Assembly (NCBI RefSeq): GCF_900089585.1
Contig: NZ_FLRH01000004.1
Span: 1,109,001-1,173,000, forward strand
Source: Micromonospora sediminicola
Lineage (GTDB): Bacteria; Actinomycetota; Actinomycetes; Mycobacteriales; Micromonosporaceae
DNA: 64,000 nt
Direction: 5' to 3'
How positions within the stretch are numbered: the first letter of the stretch is position 1; every line of letters begins with the position of its first letter. Below, piece by piece: positions 42,689 through 50,172 of the stretch. Position numbers and translations under genes: made by a program. The notes below the pieces were generated by a model, which saw only the letters and a list, made by a program, of their open reading frames with translations, searched no databases and was not told where the DNA came from.

Positions 42689-44308
42689 ATGGACGACCAC
42701 GAGAACGAACAGCACCGCGCCGGGGACACGACGCCCCCGGAGACCGGGCCTGCCCGCCGCTGGACGGCGTGGCGACCCGGCCACCGGCTGCGCCGGGTGG
42801 GCGTGGTGCTCGCGCTGCTCGCGGTCACCCTCGGCGGCATCGTGGTGGGCACGTACGCGGGCGGCCACGTCGGCACCGACATCGGCCCGTTCCGCGCCGA
42901 GCTGAAGCTCAGCCCGTCGCTGACCGGCGGCACCACCGTCGACATCCCGCCGCTGGGCGCGTTGCTGCTGGACAGTCACGACGGGCCGGCCTACCTGACC
43001 GTCGAGGTGGGCGCGCTGGACCAGGGCCGCACCGAGGCGCTGATCGACGACCCGGCCAGCATCAGCCGGGCCAGCCAGTCGGCGGTGGAGGACGTCCGCG
43101 CCGGCGTGATGCGACTCGGGCTGAAGACGCTCGCCTCGGCGGTGCTGGCCACCCTGCTCCTGGCCGCGCTCGTGTTCCGGGACGTCCGGCGTACCGCCTG
43201 GGCCGGCGGCCTGGCGCTGGTGGTCACCGCCGGCAGCCTCGGCCTCGGCGCCGCCACCCTGCGGCCGCAGGCGATCGAGGAGCCCCGGTACGAGGGCCTG
43301 CTGGTCAACGCGCCCGCGATCGTCGGTGACGCACGGCGGATCGCCAACGACTACACCAAGTACGCGGAGCAGTTGCAGCGGCTGGTCGGCAACGTCAGCA
43401 AGCTCTACACCACGGTCTCCGCGCTGCCGGTGGTGCAGCCGTCCCCGGGCACCACCCGGGTGCTGCACGTGTCGGACATGCACCTGAACCCGACCGGCTG
43501 GCAGCTGATCCGCACCGTGGTCGAGCAGTTCGGCATCGACGTCGTGATCGACACCGGCGACATCACCGACTGGGGCAGCGAGCCGGAGGCCTCCTTCGTC
43601 GGCTCGATCGGCCTGCTGAAAAAGCCGTACGTGTTCATCCGCGGCAACCACGACTCGCCCCGCACGGCCGCGGCCGTGGCCCAGCAGCCGAACGCGATCG
43701 TGCTGAACAACTCCGTCACGACGGTCGGCGGGCTGACCATCGCCGGGATCGGCGACCCCCGGTTCACCCCGGACAAGGAGACCTCACCGGCCGGCAGCGG
43801 CCTCACCTCGGCCGTCGCCGACCAGGTGATCGGCGCCGGTGAGCAGCTCGCGACCACGGTCGGGAAGTCGCCACGCAAGGTGGACGTCGCGCTGGTGCAC
43901 GACCCGGCCTCGGCCGGGCCGCTCTCCGGCCTCGCGCCGTTGGTGCTGTCCGGGCACACCCACTCCCGGCAGGTGTCGAAGCTGCCGCAGGCGCCGGGCA
44001 AGCAGCCCACCACGCTGATGGTGGAGGGCTCGACCGGCGGGGCCGGGCTGCGCGGGCTGGAGGGCGAGAAGCCCACCCCGCTGACCATGACGGTGCTCTA
44101 CTTCGACCAGCAGAAGCTGCTCCAGGCCTACGACGAGATCACCGTCGGCGGCACCGGCCAGTCCCAGGTCAACCTGGAGCGACACGTCATCCGGGACCCG
44201 GCCAAGGGCGACCAGGTGCCGGTCACCCCGACCCCCACCCGCGGCCCGTCGGAGTCACCGTCGCCCTCGTCGAGCGCCACCTCCCCGAGCCCGACCACCA
44301 CCGGCTGA
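42689..44308 (+). CDS. Membrane-anchored metallophosphoesterase
   Basis: 539 residues. Membrane segments lie at about 37-57 and 145-190 (two). Between them is a region of about 90 residues, presumably extracellular. A calcineurin-like phosphoesterase domain follows from about 252: HVSDMHLN, DTGDITDWG, GNHD, VHDP and SGHTHS supply the two-metal site. The C-terminus is a Ser/Pro/Thr tail typical of exported actinobacterial proteins. The substrate is unknown. It starts 54 bp after the LppZ-like gene and converges on the AceE-like gene. Confidence 0.88.
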   Translation: MDDHENEQHRAGDTTPPETGPARRWTAWRPGHRLRRVGVVLALLAVTLGGIVVGTYAGGHVGTDIGPFRAELKLSPSLTGGTTVDIPPLGALLLDSHDGPAYLTVEVGALDQGRTEALIDDPASISRASQSAVEDVRAGVMRLGLKTLASAVLATLLLAALVFRDVRRTAWAGGLALVVTAGSLGLGAATLRPQAIEEPRYEGLLVNAPAIVGDARRIANDYTKYAEQLQRLVGNVSKLYTTVSALPVVQPSPGTTRVLHVSDMHLNPTGWQLIRTVVEQFGIDVVIDTGDITDWGSEPEASFVGSIGLLKKPYVFIRGNHDSPRTAAAVAQQPNAIVLNNSVTTVGGLTIAGIGDPRFTPDKETSPAGSGLTSAVADQVIGAGEQLATTVGKSPRKVDVALVHDPASAGPLSGLAPLVLSGHTHSRQVSKLPQAPGKQPTTLMVEGSTGGAGLRGLEGEKPTPLTMTVLYFDQQKLLQAYDEITVGGTGQSQVNLERHVIRDPAKGDQVPVTPTPTRGPSESPSPSSSATSPSPTTTG

Positions 44309-44313
44309 CCGGG

Positions 44314-46671
44314 TCAGCGCAGCGCGAGCGCGGCCAGCGCGGCGTTGACGATGCTGCCCGGCAGCAGGTCGTGCAGCTCGTACAGGTCACGGACGCTGCC
44401 GGACTGGCCGAACTCGTCCACCCCGAGCGGCACCGCCGGGGCGCCCACCGCCGAGCCGAGCCAGGCCATCGCGTGCGACGCGGCGTCGTGCACGGTGACC
44501 ACCGGCACCCGGTCGACGAACGCCGACCGCAGCGCGCCGGGCACGCTCGGCACGGTGGCGGTTCGCACGCCCTGGCGCAGCGTCCGCTGCCACGCCCGGT
44601 AGAGCCGGTCCAGGCTGGTCACGTCGACCACGTGCGCGGCGATGCCCTCCTCCGCCAGCTCCGCGGCGGCGGCCAGGACCTCCGGCAGCACCGCGCCGGA
44701 GGCCGCGAGCTGCACCACCGGGGCGTCCGCCAGATCGGGGTACGCCTGGTGCGCGTCGACGAGCCGGTACGCGCCGGCCACCACCTGCCGGCGCAGCACC
44801 GCCTCGCCGAGCCGGGCCCGGGCCGCCTCGAACGGCGCCTGGTCGACCGGCCGGGTGCTGAGCCGGAAGTAGTACGCCCCGTCCTCGGCCGGCGCGGCGG
44901 TCGCGGCCGGCGCGGATCCGCCGGCGATCTGCCCGAGCGCGTCGCAGAGCAGCCAGTCGAGGCTGCCGGCGTACGCGGGCTCCAGGAACGTCACGCCGGG
45001 CAGCTCCAGCCCGACCGAGGCGGTGATGGTGGACTGGTGCGCGCCGCCCTCGGGCGCCAGCGTGATGCCCGACGGGGTGCCGGCCACCACGAACCGGGAA
45101 CCCGAGTAGGTGCCGTAGAGGAACGCGTCGAGCCCGCGCAGCACGAACGGGTCGTAGACCGTGCCCACCGGCAGCAGCGGCTGGCCGGACAGGTCCCACG
45201 ACAGGCCGAGCTGGCCCAGCAGCAGGAACAGGTTCATCTCCGAGATGCCCAGCTCGATGTGCTGCCCGGCGGGGCTCTCCGTCCAGCGCAGCATCCGGTC
45301 CTCGGTCCAGGAACGCTGCTCGGTGGGGGCGAAGACGCCGGTCTTGTTGATGAACCCGGCGAGGTTGGTCGAGGTGGCCACGTCCGGCGCGGTGGTCACC
45401 AGGTAGGGCGCCACCTGCGGATCGCGGGCCAGGTCGACCAGCACCCGGCCGAAGACCTCCTGGGTGGAGACGGGCTTGTTCGCGCGTACCCGGGTGGTCT
45501 CCGGGACGGTGACGCCCAGCGCCCGCTCGCGCGGCGGGCGGGACAGCGCCTCCCGGCGCTCGCCGGCCCGGATGCCGGCCGGGGACGTCGGGTCGAGGCG
45601 GTCCCACTCGGTCTCGGCGGTGAGGCCCTGCGCGGCGCGCAGCGCGTCGACCTGCTCGGTGGTGAGCAGCGCCGAGTGGTTGCGCGGGTTGCCGGCGATC
45701 GGCAGGCCCCAGCCCTTGACCGTGTACGCGAACACCACGCTGGGCCGGTCGGTGACCGCGTCGCACTGGGCGTACGCGTCGAGCATCGCCTGCGCGTCGT
45801 GCCCGCCCAGGTCGGTGACGAGCGGGCCCAGCTCGTCGTCACCGATGTCGGCGACGAACGCGGCCACCTCGGCCGGCGCGCCGTCCAGGAACTGCTTGCG
45901 CAGGGCCGGCCCGGCCAGCCCGAACAGCGACTGGTACTGCTCGTTCGGCATCCGGTCGATCCAGTCGCGCAACGCGGCCCCGCCCGGCCGGCCGTACGCC
46001 TCGGCCAGCTTGCGGCCGTACTTGACCTCCACGACGTGCCAGCCGGCGGCCTCGAACTGGCCCCGCCACTGGTTGATCCGGATGCCGGGGACGACCCGGT
46101 CCAGCGACTGGCGGTTGAAGTCGACCAGCCACATCACGTTGCCCAGGCCGGTGGTGGCCGGGTCGGCGACCGCCTCCCAGATGTTGCCCTCGTCCAGCTC
46201 GGCGTCGCCGATGATGGCGACGAACCGGGAGTGCGGCCGCGCGCCGAAGTGCGCGTCGACATAGCGACGGGTGACGGCGGCGAACAGCGGCGCGGCGGCG
46301 CCCAGGCCGACTGAGCCGGTGGAGAAGTCCACAGCGTCCGGGTCCTTGGTGCGCGACGGGTACGACTGGAGGCCGCCGCGCGCCCGCAGCTTCGGCAGGT
46401 AGGACCGGTCGAGGTTGCCGAGCAGGTACTGGATGGCGTGGAACACCGGCGAGGCGTGCGGCTTCACCGCGACCCGGTCCTCGGCGTCCAGGTGCTCGAA
46501 CCAGAGCGTGGTCATCGCGGTGACCAGCGAGGCGCTGGACGCCTGGTGGCCGCCGACCTTCACCCCGTCGCCGGTGTCCCGGTCGTGGTTGGCGGCGTCG
46601 ACGATGCGGGTGGCGAGCCAGAGCACCCGGCGCTGGATCTCGTCGAGGACGTCGAGGTCGTGCTGGTTCAC
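44314..46671 (-). CDS. AceE-like/transketolase-like ThDP enzyme
   Basis: 785 residues from a GTG with GGAG 5 bp upstream. It is homologous to the homodimeric pyruvate dehydrogenase E1 (AceE): GDGVKVGGHQASSAS, the ThDP motif IIGDAELDEGNIWEA...NRQSLD, ISEMNLFLLLGQLG and APEGGAHQSTI. It is 100 or more residues shorter than true AceE. No E2 or E3 gene is nearby. In established annotations such short paralogues are called transketolase C-terminal-containing proteins; their reaction is not settled. Active on pyruvate or another 2-oxo acid is an inference. Confidence 0.8.
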   Translation of the reverse strand: MNQHDLDVLDEIQRRVLWLATRIVDAANHDRDTGDGVKVGGHQASSASLVTAMTTLWFEHLDAEDRVAVKPHASPVFHAIQYLLGNLDRSYLPKLRARGGLQSYPSRTKDPDAVDFSTGSVGLGAAAPLFAAVTRRYVDAHFGARPHSRFVAIIGDAELDEGNIWEAVADPATTGLGNVMWLVDFNRQSLDRVVPGIRINQWRGQFEAAGWHVVEVKYGRKLAEAYGRPGGAALRDWIDRMPNEQYQSLFGLAGPALRKQFLDGAPAEVAAFVADIGDDELGPLVTDLGGHDAQAMLDAYAQCDAVTDRPSVVFAYTVKGWGLPIAGNPRNHSALLTTEQVDALRAAQGLTAETEWDRLDPTSPAGIRAGERREALSRPPRERALGVTVPETTRVRANKPVSTQEVFGRVLVDLARDPQVAPYLVTTAPDVATSTNLAGFINKTGVFAPTEQRSWTEDRMLRWTESPAGQHIELGISEMNLFLLLGQLGLSWDLSGQPLLPVGTVYDPFVLRGLDAFLYGTYSGSRFVVAGTPSGITLAPEGGAHQSTITASVGLELPGVTFLEPAYAGSLDWLLCDALGQIAGGSAPAATAAPAEDGAYYFRLSTRPVDQAPFEAARARLGEAVLRRQVVAGAYRLVDAHQAYPDLADAPVVQLAASGAVLPEVLAAAAELAEEGIAAHVVDVTSLDRLYRAWQRTLRQGVRTATVPSVPGALRSAFVDRVPVVTVHDAASHAMAWLGSAVGAPAVPLGVDEFGQSGSVRDLYELHDLLPGSIVNAALAALALR

Positions 46672-46728
46672 GGTGACTCCATCCGGGCGTCGCCGTTGAC
46701 GCCCACTGTGGTGTGGGGGTGAGGCGTT

Positions 46729-46776
46729 AGGAAGGGCCCCTTCTTATGCACCAGGCGTTAAGAAGGGGCCCTTCCT
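46729..46776. repeat. 18-bp inverted repeat of the AAGGGCCCCTT family
   Basis: AGGAAGGGCCCCTTCTTA (46729-46746) and its exact reverse complement (46759-46776) flank 12 bp. Each arm contains the palindrome AAGGGCCCCTT-like core. It lies 7 bp beyond the gatB stop and may double as terminator of the gat operon. Related units are at 25033-25085. Confidence 0.75.
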
Positions 46777-46782
46777 TGCACG

Positions 46783-48279
46783 TCAGGCGGCGCCGAGGCG
46801 CTCCAGGATCAGCTCGCGGACGGTCTTCGCGTCCGCCTGGCCGCGGGTGGTCTTCATGACCGCGCCGACCAGCGCACCGGCCGCCGCGACCTTGCCGCTG
46901 CGGATCTTGTCGGCGACGTCGGGGTTGGCCGCGATCGCCTCGTCCACGGCGGCGGTGAGCGCGCCGGTGTCCGAGACGACCTCCAGGTTGCGGTTGGTCA
47001 TGATCTCGGTCGGCGAACCCTCGCCGGCCACCACGCCCTCCAGCACCGTACGGGCCAGCTTGTCGTTGAGTTTGCCCGCGTCGACCAGGCCCTGCAGCTC
47101 GGCGACCTGCGCCGGGGTGGCCCCGACGTCGGCCAGCTCCACGCCGGTCTCGTTGGCGCGGCGGGACAGCTCACCCAGCCACCACTTGCGGGCGGCGGCC
47201 GGGGTGGCGCCGGCGGCCACGGTCGCCTCGATCAGCTCGACCGCACCCGCGTTCACCACCGACTGCATGTCCAGGTCCGACAGACCCCAGTCCTGCTGGA
47301 TCCGCTTGCGGCGCAGCCGCGGCAGCTCCGGCAGGGCGGCCTTCAGCTCGGCCACCCAGGCGGTGTCCGGCGCCAGCGGCACCAGGTCCGGCTCCGGGAA
47401 GTACCGGTAGTCGGTGGCGGTCTCCTTCGACCGGCCCGGGGTGGTGTCGCCGGTGTCCTCGTGGAAGTGCCGGGTCTCCTGGGTGATCCGGCCCCCCGCG
47501 TCCAGCACCGACGCCTGGCGCAGCATCTCCGAGCGGACCGCCCGCTCGACCGAGCGCAACGAGTTGACGTTCTTGGTCTCGGTGCGCGTGCCCCACTCCT
47601 CGCCCGGCAGGTTCAGCGAGGTGTTGACGTCGCAGCGCAGCGAGCCCTCCTCCATCCGGACGTCGGAGACGCCCAGGGAGCGGATCACGTCGCGCAGCTC
47701 GGCGACGTACGCGCGGGCGACCTCCGGCGCGAGCGCGCCGGTGCCCGGGATCGGCTTGGTGACGATCTCGACCAGCGGGATGCCGGCCCGGTTGTAGTCG
47801 ACGAGCGACTCGGTGGCGCCGTGGATCCGGCCGGTGGCGCCGCCGACGTGCAGCGTCTTGCCGGTGTCCTCCTCCAGGTGCACCCGCTCGATGCCGATGC
47901 GCACCAGCTCGCCGTTGACCTCGACGTCCAGGTAGCCGTCGAAGCACAGCGGCTCGTCGTACTGGCTGATCTGGAAGTTCTTCGGCATGTCCGGGTAGAA
48001 GTAGTTCTTCCGGGCGAACCGGCACCACTCGGCGATCGAGCAGTTGAGCGCCAGACCGATCCGGATCGTCGCCTCGATGGCGGCCTTGTTGGCCACCGGC
48101 AGCGAACCGGGCAGGCCCAGGCAGACCGGGCAGACCCGGGTGTTCGGCTCGCCGCCGAAGTCGGTCGGGCAGCCGCACCACATCTTGGTGTTCGTGCCCA
48201 GCTCGACGTGGGTCTCCAGGCCGATCACCGGTTCCCAGCGCGCCACGACCTCGTCGTACGCGGGCAGTGTCGTCGTCAT
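46783..48279 (-). CDS. gatB: Asp/Glu-tRNA amidotransferase subunit B
   Basis: 498 residues. GatB activates the mischarged Glu-tRNA(Gln) or Asp-tRNA(Asn) by phosphorylation. The signature VIGLETHVELGTNTKMWCGC and the zinc-site cysteines (CGCPTDF, CPVCLGLPG) are visible, followed by DYNRAGIPLVEIVTKP, and a C-terminal YqeY-like helical domain from about 350. The ATG at 48279 lies 11 bp after gatA. Gene order gatC-gatA-gatB is contiguous here; mycobacteria have pfkA between gatA and gatB. Confidence 0.97.
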   Translation of the reverse strand: MTTTLPAYDEVVARWEPVIGLETHVELGTNTKMWCGCPTDFGGEPNTRVCPVCLGLPGSLPVANKAAIEATIRIGLALNCSIAEWCRFARKNYFYPDMPKNFQISQYDEPLCFDGYLDVEVNGELVRIGIERVHLEEDTGKTLHVGGATGRIHGATESLVDYNRAGIPLVEIVTKPIPGTGALAPEVARAYVAELRDVIRSLGVSDVRMEEGSLRCDVNTSLNLPGEEWGTRTETKNVNSLRSVERAVRSEMLRQASVLDAGGRITQETRHFHEDTGDTTPGRSKETATDYRYFPEPDLVPLAPDTAWVAELKAALPELPRLRRKRIQQDWGLSDLDMQSVVNAGAVELIEATVAAGATPAAARKWWLGELSRRANETGVELADVGATPAQVAELQGLVDAGKLNDKLARTVLEGVVAGEGSPTEIMTNRNLEVVSDTGALTAAVDEAIAANPDVADKIRSGKVAAAGALVGAVMKTTRGQADAKTVRELILERLGAA

Positions 48280-48290
48280 CTGCTCCTGCC

Positions 48291-49766
48291 TCACAGTGCC
48301 GGTGGGGTGAACGTGCCGACCGTCGACTCCAGCGCGGCGGCGACCCGGTACATCCGGTCGTCGGCCATGGTCGGCGCCATGATCTGCAGACCGACCGGGA
48401 GCCCGTCGGACAGGCCGCACGGGACCGAGATCGCCGGGCCGCCGTACAGGTTCGTCGGGATGGTGAACAGGTCGGCCAGGTACATCTGGTAGGGGTCGGA
48501 GGTGCGCGCCCCGATCGGGAACGCCACGAACGGCGTGGTCGGCGAGATCAGCGCGTCCACCTGCTCGAACGCGGCGGTGAAGTCGCGGGTGATCAGGGTG
48601 CGGACCTTCTGCGCCTGGCCGTAGTAGGCGTCGTAGTAGCCCGAGGAGAGGGCGTACGTGCCGATCATGATGCGGCGCTTGACCTCCGGGCCGAAGCCGG
48701 CCTCCCGGGTCAGCGACATGACCTCCTCCAGCGACCGGTTGCCGTCGTCGCCGACCCGCAGGCCGAACCGGACGCCGTCGAACCGGGCCAGGTTGGAGGA
48801 GCACTCGCTCGGCGCGATCAGGTAGTAGGCCGGCAGCGCGTACCCGAAGTGCGGGCAGGAGATCTCCACGATCTCCGCGCCCAGCTTGGCCAGGGCCTCC
48901 ACCGACTCGCGGAACGCGGCCATCACGCCCGGCTCGGCGCCCTCGCCGGTGAACTCGGTGACCACACCGAGCTTCACGCCGGTCAGGTCACCGCTCGCGC
49001 CCAACCGGGCCGCGCCCACCACGTCCGGCACCGGGGCCGGGATCGAGGTGGAGTCGCGCGGGTCGTGGCCGCCGATCACCTGGTGCAGCAGCGCGGCGTC
49101 GAGCACGTTGCGGGCGCACGGGCCGGGGGTGTCCAGCGACGAGGAGAACGCGACCAGGCCGTACCGGGAGGTGCCGCCGTAGGTGGGCTTGGCGCCGACG
49201 GTGCCGGTGACCGCGCCGGGCTGGCGGATCGAACCGCCGGTGTCCGAGCCGATCGACAGCGGCGCCTCGTACGCGGCCAGCGCCGCGGCGCTGCCGCCGC
49301 CGGAGCCGCCGGGGATCCGCTCCAGGTCCCACGGGTTGCGGGTCGGGCCGTACGCGGAGTATTCGGTGGAGGAGCCCATGGCGAACTCGTCCATGTTGGT
49401 CTTGCCGAGCATCACCGTGCCGGCGGCGCGCAGCCGCTCGACGATCGTCGAGTCGTAGGGCGGGCGCCAGCCCTCCAGGATCTTCGACCCGACGGTGGTG
49501 GGCACGCCCTTGGTGGTGAGCACGTCCTTCACCGCGACCGGCACGCCGGCCAGCGGGCCCAGCTCCTCGCCGGCGGCCCGACGCTCGTCCACGGCCCGCG
49601 CGGCGGCCAGCGCCCCCTCGGTGTCGACGTGCAGGAAGGCGTGCACCCGGTCGTCGACCGCGCCGATCCGGTCCAGGTGGGCCCGGGTGACCTCGACCGC
49701 GGAGGTCTCGCCGCTGGCCACCAGACCGGCGAGGTCGACGGCGCTGAGCTTGGTCAGGTCGGTCAC
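48291..49766 (-). CDS. gatA: Asp/Glu-tRNA amidotransferase subunit A
   Basis: 491 residues, an amidase-signature enzyme that hydrolyses glutamine and channels ammonia to GatB. The Ser-cisSer-Lys triad is Lys80 (AVKDVL), Ser155 (PGGSGGGSAAA) and Ser179 (SDTGGSIRQPG), positions within one residue of the staphylococcal enzyme. Its GTG overlaps the gatC stop by 4 bp. Confidence 0.97.
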   Translation of the reverse strand: MTDLTKLSAVDLAGLVASGETSAVEVTRAHLDRIGAVDDRVHAFLHVDTEGALAAARAVDERRAAGEELGPLAGVPVAVKDVLTTKGVPTTVGSKILEGWRPPYDSTIVERLRAAGTVMLGKTNMDEFAMGSSTEYSAYGPTRNPWDLERIPGGSGGGSAAALAAYEAPLSIGSDTGGSIRQPGAVTGTVGAKPTYGGTSRYGLVAFSSSLDTPGPCARNVLDAALLHQVIGGHDPRDSTSIPAPVPDVVGAARLGASGDLTGVKLGVVTEFTGEGAEPGVMAAFRESVEALAKLGAEIVEISCPHFGYALPAYYLIAPSECSSNLARFDGVRFGLRVGDDGNRSLEEVMSLTREAGFGPEVKRRIMIGTYALSSGYYDAYYGQAQKVRTLITRDFTAAFEQVDALISPTTPFVAFPIGARTSDPYQMYLADLFTIPTNLYGGPAISVPCGLSDGLPVGLQIMAPTMADDRMYRVAAALESTVGTFTPPAL

Positions 49767-50068
49767 GATGCCACATCCTCGTCCAGGATCCGCGGGACGC
49801 GGAACCGCTGCTCCTCGGCGTCGGGCGCGCCCGACAGCACCTCCTGCGGGGTCAGACTCGGCGTCACCACGTCCTCGCGGAGCACGTTGGTCAGCGGCAC
49901 CGAGTGGGACGTCGGCGGGATGTCCGCCGCGGCGACCTCGCCGACCTGCGCGACCGACTGGAGGATCACGTCCAGCTGACCGGCGAAGGTGTCCAGCTCC
50001 TCCTCGGTGACGGCGAGCCGCGACAGTCGCGCGAGGTGCGCGACCTCCTCGCGGGAGATGGCGGCCAT
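49763..50068 (-). CDS. gatC: Asp/Glu-tRNA amidotransferase subunit C
   Basis: 101 residues, the small belt-like subunit that stabilises GatAB. The family N-terminus ISREEVAHLARLSRLAVTEEELDTFAGQLDVIL is clear. It is the first gene of the operon. A TAGACT hexamer at 50161-50156 could be the -10, giving a leader of about 80 nt; no good -35 is seen. Confidence 0.95.
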   Translation of the reverse strand: MAAISREEVAHLARLSRLAVTEEELDTFAGQLDVILQSVAQVGEVAAADIPPTSHSVPLTNVLREDVVTPSLTPQEVLSGAPDAEEQRFRVPRILDEDVAS

Positions 50069-50172
50069 CGGGTGCCCCCTTCGTGGCTGTCCTGAGACGT
50101 CTAGGTGTGCCGGCCGCGCGCGACGGCGGAGCGATGACGCGCGGTGACCGGAGCGAGTCTATTGTCCCGCGC

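Noticed and set aside
37988..43651. A 1887-codon open frame on the minus strand
   Set aside because: It lies antisense to five well-supported genes (PH-domain, phosphatase, LppZ-like, metallophosphoesterase and others). Its composition is the Gln/Arg/His/Val pattern of a shadow frame in GC-rich DNA.
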